From a virus, in IMG/VR virus record IMGVR_UViG_3300032308_000478, positions 1-57,780 of that record: a stretch of 57,780 nt of DNA. One strand, given 5' to 3'. The notes beneath the pieces are model-generated. The model saw only the letters and a program-made list of their open reading frames with translations. It searched no databases and had not been told where the DNA came from. Positions 47,338 through 55,303 of this stretch are shown piece after piece. Both the position numbers and the translations under genes were made by a program. Numbering within the stretch: the stretch's first letter is position 1; the number at the start of each line of letters is the position of its first letter.

Positions 47338-50177
47338 AGCTGGCCTAGGGTAAGGTTCATCAGTGCGTTTTCGGTATCGTCTATGATCCCCACCAGTCTG
47401 GGGTGACTGAGATTGATACCGACTACGTAGGTCTGTGCTGTCTTGGCTGTAGTATCCTTGCCTAGGTACGCCTTGTTGCTCTTGGGTGTGGCCAGTACGT
47501 TTTCCGCAGTGAGATCCTGCAGTACGGTACGGTAGTCGTATCGCTTCTCTGCAAGCCAGCGACGGAAATGCACCCGGTCTACAAGCATTGTGCCCCTGTC
47601 AAACTTGTCGTTGAGTGACTTCCTGTAGAGGTCCAGTCTGATGCGTATGTCTTCACGGGGCATGCGGTGGTGGTCAGGTTGCGGCTTCATCCCTGATGTA
47701 TGCATGACGGTCACAAGCACGGCTGCATGATCGTTGACGTACTCAGAGACGAGGTCGAAGGTGTCGCGCTTGATGTCTGCCACAGAGCGGCGGATGGCTC
47801 CCAGCTGCGCAAGCATCCACTCAATGGAGCGTTCGTACTTGAAGGGTATCAGTCCCCAGCTGTGCGCTAGGTGGAAGCTGAGATCCGCAAGCACAACCGC
47901 TGCCTCCCAGTACCGTTCCTGCCCGCCAAAGCTGGCCTTGTACTTGGTGCGGAAGGCTTCGTAGTGACGGGAGATCATGGCCTTGAGAGCCTGCGGCCCT
48001 AGCTCCAGCAGCTTGGATACAAACTCCCGACCAATGAACCCATAGTTACTATGGATATGATCGTAGATCATCTTGCCTGCGGTGCTGTCCCTAGAGAACA
48101 GTGGATGCGACGGCACGTTGATCTCAAGAAGTCTGGCCAGCTGGGCTTCTGTCTCTGTCCCGGCTGCGATCAGCATGGATGCGATGCTGGTGTTGGTACT
48201 GAGTACAACAGGTATGAAGTAAGGCTTGCTGTCGCGCTCCTCCGTGTTGCGGTTGAGACGTATCTTGTCCGCGCCCTGTGTCACTGAGTAGAGAAAGTCC
48301 CCAATGTCCTTGGAGTTCATCATGGTCGCTTCGTCTACAGTCATGGGCATGTTGCGGTAGAGAGACATGCGGTTGAACAGAGCGTTGACTGTGAACTTAC
48401 TCGTGAAGTGCAGCTTGTCCGGGTTACCCCAGAGGCTCTGTCCCCACAGCTGGGTCAGTGTCTTGCCGCCGCCAGTGGGTCCGTTGAGAGATACGGTCAG
48501 GCCCTTGAGTCCTGTAAACTCGTAGAGCGGAGCCGATAGCATGACGCCCATGGCGAACATGTGCCACGGCATGTCTGCCCGTTCGAGTACCTTGAGCCCA
48601 TCCACCTGCGCCTGAAGGGAGCCTTTAGATTCCCATAGCTCCCCGCCCTGCCGCTGCATCGGAGCGGACAAGGTGATATGCTCCTCGTGTGCGGAGCCAC
48701 TGTCGTCAAGACGTATTACAGAGTCGCCCATGACGAACTGCGAGAACTCTTCCTTCCACCCCATGGAGGAGTAGAGGTTAGTCATGCGGGTCGTCTTCTT
48801 CAGGCTGTCTACATATGAGCGCAACATGTACTGAAAGCTTTCTGTCAGCTTCTTGTATTGGAATATGATGCCCTGATCTGCCAGTGCAGTGGCGAACTCA
48901 CGATGGCCGTCAGTCAGCAGAGCCTGACGCAAGACAAGCGGTTGCCACCCTACGTGAGACCTGTCCCACATAAAGCGAACGACTTCGTATCCCAGTGTCT
49001 CGTCCTTGCCATAGCTTGTAGGATAGATGTCGAACGCACACACATCCGTATCGACGCCGTCGATAACCATCTTGATGCCCTGTGCTGTGCGCTTGAATGG
49101 CTTGGGCAGGGGCACTGCCTGTGCTATGGGGTCTGCTGCTGAACTCTGCGCAACTTCTTTATAGGACTGTCCTGTGTGGACAGGTGATGCGATCCTGCCC
49201 TTGAGCTTGCAGGTTTTGCAGCCGTCAGGGTTCTCGCTTTCGAACTTGGTGCAGAGTGTAGGACCAGTGGCGTTCTTCTTCCACTGCTCCAGCTTCCTGA
49301 CAGTCTCATGCTCCGAGAACTGAGGGTGCCCCTTGCTCCACTCAACAGCCGTCTGTTCGGGGTTCTCGCAGAATGCAGCCACCCCTAGCAGCGCATACCA
49401 AAGCGGCTCAGGCACGCTGTCAGGCTTGTTGATGGCATCCCTGATCTGCTGGCACTTGCTTACAATAACTCCCGGCACGCCAAGCGGGTGATCGCTCTTT
49501 ACTGCTAGGTTATCCAGCAGTGTGGTCTTGCGCACCGGTTGTGCCTGCAGTGGGGCTTTGAAGACGCCTGCCCCGCCAAGGACACGCGCGAACTCCAGTG
49601 GATCCACGTCCGCTGCGTCACGAATAAGCTTAGCTTTTTTACCGCTGCCCCTATTAGTAATACCGACAGCCCTGAGAACGCGGGCGCTGTCTTCTGTTAC
49701 CGAGGGGTCGATGATGACATGCCTTGCGGCCAGTACCTTTAGCGCAGAGGCCAGAGGTTGCCACTCTTCGGGCGTCAGGTCCCGTGTCATTACCCAATAC
49801 ATGTGCAGTCCATTGCCGCTGAAGACCATCAGCGGGTCGGGCAGTCCTGTCTTGGATATGAACTCTGCTACTGCGCGGCCTGCGTCCTGCAACGTGGCAT
49901 AACTATTGCGTAGCTCACCGGATGCGTCGTACTTACCGACGTCTACGTCGAGTGCGATGACCTTGGTTCTATTGACATTAGCCTGTTTCCTCCCCTTGTT
50001 TTCTACGAACGAAGATATAGCGTAGTATATGTTTCTCCCCATCTCATCCATGCGGACAGAGATGCTGGCTAGTTCTTCTATCGTGGCAAAAAAACCGTGC
50101 TGTCTGTTATCTACGTTGAACGCACAGTAGTACCCGGATGACGGAAGAACTCGCCGGAGAAACTCCAGCGTGTCCAT
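47310..50177 (-). CDS. Primase-helicase (AEP primase plus DUF927-type helicase)
   Basis: About 955 residues from the ATG at 50177, preceded by AAAGGG. The N-terminal domain is an archaeo-eukaryotic type primase: VIALDVDVG gives the metal-binding aspartates (around residues 72-80), FSGNGLHMYW the catalytic His region (around 117-126), and a later DSARVLRAVGITNRGSGKK the basic motif. A CKTCKLKG-type cysteine pair follows. The C-terminal half is a superfamily-3-like helicase: Walker A GPTGGGKT near residue 565, then TVDEATMMNSKDIGDFLY. It would prime and unwind at the fork. Its 3' end overlaps the giant gene on the other strand by 28 bases. Confidence 0.9.
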   Translation of the reverse strand: MDTLEFLRRVLPSSGYYCAFNVDNRQHGFFATIEELASISVRMDEMGRNIYYAISSFVENKGRKQANVNRTKVIALDVDVGKYDASGELRNSYATLQDAGRAVAEFISKTGLPDPLMVFSGNGLHMYWVMTRDLTPEEWQPLASALKVLAARHVIIDPSVTEDSARVLRAVGITNRGSGKKAKLIRDAADVDPLEFARVLGGAGVFKAPLQAQPVRKTTLLDNLAVKSDHPLGVPGVIVSKCQQIRDAINKPDSVPEPLWYALLGVAAFCENPEQTAVEWSKGHPQFSEHETVRKLEQWKKNATGPTLCTKFESENPDGCKTCKLKGRIASPVHTGQSYKEVAQSSAADPIAQAVPLPKPFKRTAQGIKMVIDGVDTDVCAFDIYPTSYGKDETLGYEVVRFMWDRSHVGWQPLVLRQALLTDGHREFATALADQGIIFQYKKLTESFQYMLRSYVDSLKKTTRMTNLYSSMGWKEEFSQFVMGDSVIRLDDSGSAHEEHITLSAPMQRQGGELWESKGSLQAQVDGLKVLERADMPWHMFAMGVMLSAPLYEFTGLKGLTVSLNGPTGGGKTLTQLWGQSLWGNPDKLHFTSKFTVNALFNRMSLYRNMPMTVDEATMMNSKDIGDFLYSVTQGADKIRLNRNTEERDSKPYFIPVVLSTNTSIASMLIAAGTETEAQLARLLEINVPSHPLFSRDSTAGKMIYDHIHSNYGFIGREFVSKLLELGPQALKAMISRHYEAFRTKYKASFGGQERYWEAAVVLADLSFHLAHSWGLIPFKYERSIEWMLAQLGAIRRSVADIKRDTFDLVSEYVNDHAAVLVTVMHTSGMKPQPDHHRMPREDIRIRLDLYRKSLNDKFDRGTMLVDRVHFRRWLAEKRYDYRTVLQDLTAENVLATPKSNKAYLGKDTTAKTAQTYVVGINLSHPRLVGIIDDTENALMNLTLGQLQPVPSSSP

Positions 50178-50227
50178 AAGCGAGCCCTTTCGTGCGAGGG
50201 GTGATGCCCCTCGCACAGTAAGCGAAA

Positions 50228-50503
50228 CTATTTAAGAACCTCAAGCAGCTTCTCTAGTCTTTGTTTGGGATCCATGGCGATGACGTTAGGCGGGGGCCAG
50301 CTGTGCACCGTCATGACATTCAATAAACCCCTGAGTTTATGCTTCACTGTTATGACGTTGCTTTTCCTGACCGGCCTGCCCTTGACCCAGTTATAGTAGG
50401 TCACGCGGCTTACTCCCAACAACTGTGCCATATCTGCAGTGTTGAGAAGCATATGCCGTCGCAAGCTTTCTACTTTCTGAAAGTCTATGTCAGTGCTAGT
50501 CAT
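50228..50503 (-). CDS. Helix-turn-helix DNA-binding protein (91 aa)
   Basis: The segment MLLNTADMAQLLGVSRVTYY followed by NWVKGRPVRKSNV is a clear XRE/Cro-type helix-turn-helix. The C-terminus ends in a short helix (QRLEKLLEVLK). It could regulate the replication operon or the palindromic operators in the control region. It is not proof of lysogeny, since no integrase is present. Short overlap with the upstream gene. Confidence 0.8.
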   Translation of the reverse strand: MTSTDIDFQKVESLRRHMLLNTADMAQLLGVSRVTYYNWVKGRPVRKSNVITVKHKLRGLLNVMTVHSWPPPNVIAMDPKQRLEKLLEVLK

Positions 50504-51524
50504 CTGATCCCATCCCCGCCAGCAGAGATGCGATGTCGTCTACGAGTGACGAACCCGGAGGGGTTTCGGCTACAGCCTGCTTGGCAGGACGGCCACGCTT
50601 CACAGCAGCGAGACTAGCCACGCCAGCATTGCCATTATCGTTAGGCATAACGTTATTAACACCGCCCACAGGAACAGCGGGAGCAACACCCACGCTACCA
50701 GCTTGAGCAGCAAATCCTCTCTTAGCCGTAGCGGCGGGTGGGGGCGGGGGCGGAGGGGGCGGGGGAGGAGGCGGAGGAGGAGGGGGCGGGGCGGGAAGGG
50801 CCGCGTCCTGATGTGTGGATCCTTCTGATTGTCCTGTAACATGCATGATCTCGTCGCTATCGAGGAGGGGGGATGTCAGCTGCTGCGCTTCTTCCGAAAT
50901 GAAGCCGCCGAACTTGAAGGTAAGCTTGGGGAAACTGGCGTCTGTGTCGAAGCCAATCACTGTACGCACGATCTCTACTGGAATACCACGGGATGACAGT
51001 TCCTTTTGGTACTTGCCAAGTCCCTGCAGCGCAGCCGGAGTAACCTGCAGCAGGTAGACCGGGCCACCGGGATCGTCAGCCGCCACCACAGCCAGTCGTT
51101 TGTGGTCAGAGCAGGCTTTGATCTCCTTACCCTGCGTCGTTACCTTGGAGCCCCATGCGTTCTGCGGGCAACCCTGACACATGTCGTACTGCTTGTGCTG
51201 CGAGTCGTTGTGCGGGCGAACGCCGTCCATGGAGAAGCAGTCGGGCGCACCCGGCTCGTTGTCAGGCGTCCACTGTCCTGCATAAAACGTCTTGGACAGA
51301 CGCGGGTTTGCACCGACAACGATGACATCAAGGGTAACCGTGTTGAGTACAGTCTCGGTCTTGCCTTCCACGATGCGGAATCGCGAGCCCTTGATGGAGA
51401 TACGGGGGATGGACTCGCCGCCACCGATGCCGCCACCGAGCGCCTTGCTCAGGGATGAGCTAGCGCCAATTCGACCGGCCAAGTGCGCCGGTACAGTCAT
51501 GTTAGCTGGAATAAGATTAGTCAT
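50496..51524 (-). CDS. Candidate ssDNA-binding protein with zinc motif and polyproline run (342 aa)
   Basis: Residues 35-240 form a beta-rich domain (SIKGSRFRIVEGKTETVLNT, TLDVIVVGANPRLSKTFYAG) with an inserted zinc-type motif (MCQGCPQNAWGSK then IKACSDHKRL). A run of 18 consecutive prolines (codons at 50789-50736) leads to a flexible, acidic C-terminal tail (SLVDDIASLLAGMGSDD). A beta domain, a flexible linker and an acidic tip is the plan of SSB proteins, and the gene lies in the replication cluster, so an ssDNA-binding role is inferred. The proline run would need EF-P for smooth translation. Confidence 0.68.
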   Translation of the reverse strand: MTNLIPANMTVPAHLAGRIGASSSLSKALGGGIGGGESIPRISIKGSRFRIVEGKTETVLNTVTLDVIVVGANPRLSKTFYAGQWTPDNEPGAPDCFSMDGVRPHNDSQHKQYDMCQGCPQNAWGSKVTTQGKEIKACSDHKRLAVVAADDPGGPVYLLQVTPAALQGLGKYQKELSSRGIPVEIVRTVIGFDTDASFPKLTFKFGGFISEEAQQLTSPLLDSDEIMHVTGQSEGSTHQDAALPAPPPPPPPPPPPPPPPPPPAATAKRGFAAQAGSVGVAPAVPVGGVNNVMPNDNGNAGVASLAAVKRGRPAKQAVAETPPGSSLVDDIASLLAGMGSDD

Positions 51525-51535
51525 ATGCTTCCTTT

Positions 51536-51934
51536 CTATGCCGACGCCGCAGGCTTGCGGACGTTGATCTCAAGTTTCGTACCGTAGTTGATACCCGGAG
51601 GAACAGTGCGATGCATCTCGATGAAGGCGCGTACCGCAGTCTTGCTGACGCGTTTCTCCAGCATGTCGTATGCATCCGTTGTCTTGATGTGGTTCAGTAC
51701 AGCGTCCCAATCCGCCACGTTGGCGAAGTCAACCGTAGTCAGGAACGCTGTCCCGTGGTCTGTCTTGAAACTGGTAACCCCTGTCTCTTCTGCCTTAAGC
51801 TTTAGCCATGCTTCCAGCTTGTCCATGTTGGCATCGATGGCAGCGGTCTTTTGTTTGGTCTCAGCTTCTATCTCTTGCTTCTGCGCACGCAACCGCAGAT
51901 ACCCTGCGATCACGCTGTCTATCGTGATTGTCAT
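51536..51934 (-). CDS. Conserved replication-cluster protein (132 aa), coiled coil plus alpha/beta domain
   Basis: An N-terminal coiled coil (YLRLRAQKQEIEAETKQKTA) is followed by WLKLKAEETGVTSFKTDHGT, then VDFANVADWDAVLNHI, MLEKRVSKTAVRAFI and PPGINYGTKLEINVRKP. This pattern recurs in many phages beside primase and SSB-like genes, and is sometimes compared with Gam-like or Gp157-like proteins. Function not established. Good ribosome site (AGAGGG). Confidence 0.75.
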   Translation of the reverse strand: MTITIDSVIAGYLRLRAQKQEIEAETKQKTAAIDANMDKLEAWLKLKAEETGVTSFKTDHGTAFLTTVDFANVADWDAVLNHIKTTDAYDMLEKRVSKTAVRAFIEMHRTVPPGINYGTKLEINVRKPAASA

Positions 51935-51935
51935 G

Positions 51936-53483
51936 TCACACCCTCTGTTGTTGGATCAGGTCCAGCAGAACACCTTGCACGTTTTGTTTGTTCTTGAGTC
52001 TCTCGTACATCCGGTGTTCTAGTTCTGTGGATTCTATGTGTATTATGTTTGATGTATACTTCTTGCCTATCCTTTCTATCCGTCCGCATGCCTGTACGTA
52101 AGTCTCGTTGGAGTTGATCGGTCCGTACCAGATGATTGTCCGCGCTGCTGTCAGCGTCAGGCCGTGAGCCATGGTTGCAGGGTGCGCGATAAGTATGTGC
52201 GGGTCCTTGGTATTCTGGAAGTTGTGGAAGATCACGTCCCGCTTTGAAGACGATACCTCCCCGTTAACTACACCAACTGTATAGTCCTTGCTTAGCTCCT
52301 CCTCCAACATGCGCAGTGTACCGGTCAACGGTACGAAAATAATAACCTTGTCGCCGATCTCTTCGATCACCTCCCGCACAGCCCTGATGCGTGGCGAGCA
52401 GTCCAGATGTATGTTCTTGCCGTCCTCCCCATACGCCACGCCGCAGCAAATCTGTATAAGCTTCAATGCTTTAACTGCGTCGTTGGCTGCAGTGATCTGC
52501 CCTCCTGCCAAGTCTGCGATCAGCGTCTTCATCATGCTCTTATAGTGCGTCTCCTGCTCGGCAGTCAACACAACTTTACGGGTTTGTACAACTGTTTCCG
52601 GCAGGTCGAAACATTCATCCCGTGTAAACCTGACGCTTGGTTGCAGCATCTTGCTGGCAATCTCCGTGGCGTCTGGCCTAGGCACAAGGCGGTAGGGGCC
52701 CACCCTCTGCATAACCTTCTCGCGGAAGGCTGTGAAAGGCATCGTGCACATGGGGCTATCGATAAGTCTGGCCAGCGCCCATGCGTCTGTCGGTTCGTTA
52801 GGTGTAGGTGTCCCAGTCATGAGCCACGCGCGTGTTGCAGGGTTCTCCTGTAGCCAGCGTCGAAGGATCCTGAACTTCTTTGTGCCGGGGTTACGCAGCA
52901 CAGCTGCTTCATCAACAATGATCAGGTCGAACATGCCGTGTGTAGCGTCAGCTATGATTCCAAAACCGTCGTGGTTTACAATGAAGAAGTCTGCATCTGT
53001 TTTGAGTAGTTTCATGCGACGTTCCGAAGTGCCGTGAAGTGTCACTGCCTTGCGGTGTACAAGTTCAGAGAAGATCGCATCACCCCACACCCGCTCCAGC
53101 GTGGACAAAGGCGACACGATCAAGACTTTCTTTATGTCGCCGCGTTCCATGAGGTAGTCAGCTGCCCACAGCGCACTGATGGACTTGCCTGTGCCGATCT
53201 CGTTCAGCACAAGACCGCGCTTGTGGAATGTCAGGAACTCAGCCGTCTTGCGCTGGTGCTCGTAAGGTTTGAACCGTCCGGGCCAGTCGTAATAGTAAAG
53301 TATGGGCGACGGAGCCTTGATGCCAAGGTTACGTAAGACCTTAACTTCGTCCAGTTTGTGCGGCACAATTGTCAGATCTATGCCGTCTCTGTGTAACATC
53401 CTAGCTGTAGGTATTGTAGACAGTACCCGTTCAGGGTTGTTAAGCTTGAGCGCGAGCGCCCTCGCTTGCTCGACGACAATCAT
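51936..53483 (-). CDS. SNF2-type DNA helicase / translocase
   Basis: 515 residues. Motif I is NEIGTGKS (around residues 94-101), preceded by a Q-motif-like FKPYEHQRKTAEFL. Motif II is DEAA (IIVDEAAVLRN) and motif III LMTGTPTPNEPTD. C-terminal motifs are VIIFVPLTGTL, HGLTLTAARTIIWYGP and QACGRIERIGKK (motif VI arginines). SNF2-like enzymes of this size are common in phage replication modules with a family A polymerase and a VRR-NUC nuclease. It probably moves on duplex or branched DNA. It overlaps the nuclease gene by 44 bases. Confidence 0.92.
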   Translation of the reverse strand: MIVVEQARALALKLNNPERVLSTIPTARMLHRDGIDLTIVPHKLDEVKVLRNLGIKAPSPILYYYDWPGRFKPYEHQRKTAEFLTFHKRGLVLNEIGTGKSISALWAADYLMERGDIKKVLIVSPLSTLERVWGDAIFSELVHRKAVTLHGTSERRMKLLKTDADFFIVNHDGFGIIADATHGMFDLIIVDEAAVLRNPGTKKFRILRRWLQENPATRAWLMTGTPTPNEPTDAWALARLIDSPMCTMPFTAFREKVMQRVGPYRLVPRPDATEIASKMLQPSVRFTRDECFDLPETVVQTRKVVLTAEQETHYKSMMKTLIADLAGGQITAANDAVKALKLIQICCGVAYGEDGKNIHLDCSPRIRAVREVIEEIGDKVIIFVPLTGTLRMLEEELSKDYTVGVVNGEVSSSKRDVIFHNFQNTKDPHILIAHPATMAHGLTLTAARTIIWYGPINSNETYVQACGRIERIGKKYTSNIIHIESTELEHRMYERLKNKQNVQGVLLDLIQQQRV

Positions 53484-53772
53484 GGATATGTTCCCGCACT
53501 TTTTCTATGGTGTCTGTGTCATAGACGAGGAACCACGCCCCGCCTGCTGTGCGTATCCTGTCCGCACATAGTTCCTGCAAGGCAGTCGGCTTCTTGCTCG
53601 CATCTGCCTTGCATTCTATCCCTATAAACCTCCCGAAAACACACGCCACCCGATCCGGGATACCAGCGTGGCCGTAAGGTCCTGACTGCGGTGAAAAGAA
53701 CCACACCCGCTCTTGCTTGAGCATGGTGTCCAGCATCTTCTTGACGCGGTTCTCGGGGGTTGCCCTGCTCAT
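53440..53772 (-). CDS. VRR-NUC domain nuclease
   Basis: 110 residues, the minimal VRR-NUC size. GHAGIPDRVACVFGRFIGIECKA contains the PD-(D/E)xK core (PD, then E-x-K), followed by KPTALQELCADRIRTAGGAW, where the family has its conserved Gln and turn. Stand-alone phage VRR-NUC proteins cut branched or flapped DNA structures. ATGA overlap with the upstream GcrA-like gene. Confidence 0.92.
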   Translation of the reverse strand: MSRATPENRVKKMLDTMLKQERVWFFSPQSGPYGHAGIPDRVACVFGRFIGIECKADASKKPTALQELCADRIRTAGGAWFLVYDTDTIEKVREHIHDCRRASEGARAQA

Positions 53773-54119
53773 GCAGCGTTCTGTTTAGTTCGCGGCCTGC
53801 GGCTCAGACCGAGCCTGACGATACGTGAGTTAACGCTGGCGGGGTTCTTACCGAGGGTGTCGCCGATCTCACGAGCGGTAACGCCTTGACCCCACAGATC
53901 ACGAAGCTTGTTATCCTCGTCTTCTGTGTAGACAATCTTGGTTGCCTTGGTGTTGTTGCCTACAGATACGCCCGTAAGCTTAGCCAATTGTGCAACAAGA
54001 TCCCTGATTTTCTTTTCGTATACAGCAACCTGTTTTGCTGCGGCGGCTGCTTGCAACCGGGCAAATTCCAGTTCCTGATTAGTGCTTTTGATCTGTTCGT
54101 AGATAGCTTCGATAGTCAT
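53769..54119 (-). CDS. GcrA-like DNA-binding protein (116 aa)
   Basis: The start is set at the ATG at 54119, after AGAGG. The N-terminal half is a coiled coil (YEQIKSTNQELEFARLQAAA). The C-terminal half, YTEDEDNKLRDLWGQGVTAR then EIGDTLGKNPASVNSRIVRL, matches the GcrA/Myb-like helix-turn-helix (W/YTxExxxxLxxLWxxGxSxxxIAxxLG). GcrA is a cell-cycle transcription regulator of alphaproteobacteria that works on CcrM-methylated GANTC sites. Here only the DNA-binding part is retained. It could steer host or phage transcription. Confidence 0.75.
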   Translation of the reverse strand: MTIEAIYEQIKSTNQELEFARLQAAAAAKQVAVYEKKIRDLVAQLAKLTGVSVGNNTKATKIVYTEDEDNKLRDLWGQGVTAREIGDTLGKNPASVNSRIVRLGLSRRPRTKQNAA

Positions 54120-54121
54120 TG

Positions 54122-54784
54122 TTACCTCTTTGCATACAGGCAGGAAGATTTGCACGGGCAGTAATTGCATAGGCCGCTTGGTTTTGCTGGCCATACATCA
54201 TGCGTTAGTGCTTCTTCTACTCTGTTGATTTTACCTAGTGTGGTGTTAAGTAGACGGTCGTACATACCCCGTGTATATTTATACGGGTCTAGCTTCTTAT
54301 CCTGTAACCATAAAAATCCCGCGTCCACCTTTGTAACCTCTGGCTGATGGGTGAATACCATCATCGCCGAAAGCTCAAGTTGATATGCGTCGGGTCTACG
54401 CTTACCGGTCTTCCAGTCTAGAACAGTAGCTGTGTCACCGTCAACAATTAAAACGTCAATCTGTGCACGAATCCACGTGTCACTATCCCACCAGCCTGAC
54501 GGTTTAAGGCTAGTGCTAAGTGCAAGTTTCTTCTCTGGGGCAAGTTCTCCTTTGCTTGCGCTAAGTGTATCACATACTGCAGTCACTGCCTGCAGTTCTG
54601 TAGGTAGTTCTTCTTCTCCTAGAAGCTTCTTCTCCAGCGCCTTGTGCACCCGCTCTCCGTGCTTGGACGCCTCGCCACCCTCGTCCTTTGCATCACGTGC
54701 AATACGTTGGTGGTAGTATCTCTTCGGGCAGTTCTCGAACAACTTGAGTGCAGAGTACGAGTGCGTTAGCTGGACATCGGTCAT
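54122..54784 (-). CDS. Cas4/RecB-type PD-(D/E)XK exonuclease
   Basis: 220 residues. SYSALKLFENCPKRYYHQRI carries the first cysteine. HGERVHKALE gives the GxxxH-type His. AQIDVLIVDGDTATVLDWKT gives the D...DxK catalytic core, and DAYQLELSAMM the Q-x-x-x-Y-like motif. The C-terminal CNYCPCKSSC completes a four-cysteine iron-sulfur cluster, as in Cas4 and AddB-like nucleases. It likely makes 3' tails for recombination or degrades host DNA. ATGA coupling with the preceding gene. Confidence 0.92.
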   Translation of the reverse strand: MTDVQLTHSYSALKLFENCPKRYYHQRIARDAKDEGGEASKHGERVHKALEKKLLGEEELPTELQAVTAVCDTLSASKGELAPEKKLALSTSLKPSGWWDSDTWIRAQIDVLIVDGDTATVLDWKTGKRRPDAYQLELSAMMVFTHQPEVTKVDAGFLWLQDKKLDPYKYTRGMYDRLLNTTLGKINRVEEALTHDVWPAKPSGLCNYCPCKSSCLYAKR

Positions 54785-55068
54785 GGTTCTTCCTTTATAA
54801 AAACTGCACCGATATAAATCAACACGCTCTTCGGATCATACCATACGTCAGCCGGATCCTCTGCCGCATACATTAGTATGTTGGCTCCGCGTTCTGCTTC
54901 AGCTTCAGATGTATAACGTTCGCTTAGTATGCAGGTGTTCTTGTCGATGTGTATCGCACCGGGATCGCACAATGTCCACCCGTCAGCCGACCAAAATTTA
55001 TTTCGCCAATGCCCCTGCGGAGGCGCTGTCGTTTTAACTATTGTGTCTTCGGCTAGGTCAGAACTCAT
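54781..55068 (-). CDS. Hypothetical protein (95 aa)
   Basis: Starts at the ATG at 55068 (the GTG at 55071 is less likely). Two tryptophan-containing segments (HWRNKFWSADGWTLCDPGAI; DPADVWYDPKSVLIYIGAV) surround a helix (SEAEAERGANILMYA). No family recognised. Overlaps genes on both sides in the replication operon. Confidence 0.65.
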   Translation of the reverse strand: MSSDLAEDTIVKTTAPPQGHWRNKFWSADGWTLCDPGAIHIDKNTCILSERYTSEAEAERGANILMYAAEDPADVWYDPKSVLIYIGAVFIKEEP

Positions 55069-55303
55069 CACGCAATGTCCTGTACTTAAGTAAGTCCAGC
55101 AGTCCTAGGAAAACAAACGGATCTTGCAGTGCTGTCTTGTATGTAGCCACGCTGTCCTTTGAACTCAGTACAAGTACTGCTTCGGTTACAGCTGGGTTGG
55201 CGTGTACATATTCAAACGCTTGGGTAAGTAGCTCTTTGACCGCCTTCTGTTTGTTGGATTGCAGAGCGAACAAGTCGATTACGTTGTCATGTCCATCGCT
55301 CAC
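55058..55303 (-). CDS. Hypothetical helical protein (81 aa)
   Basis: GTG start overlapping the polymerase stop (GTGA). Acidic and helical throughout (NKQKAVKELLTQAFEYVHAN, DPFVFLGLLDLLKYRTL). Its coupling to the polymerase gene suggests an accessory role, but nothing in the sequence proves it. Confidence 0.65.
   Translation of the reverse strand: MSDGHDNVIDLFALQSNKQKAVKELLTQAFEYVHANPAVTEAVLVLSSKDSVATYKTALQDPFVFLGLLDLLKYRTLRDEF

Noticed and set aside
50228-50503. Lysogeny repressor
   Set aside because: The HTH protein alone is not enough; there is no integrase, partition gene or attachment site.
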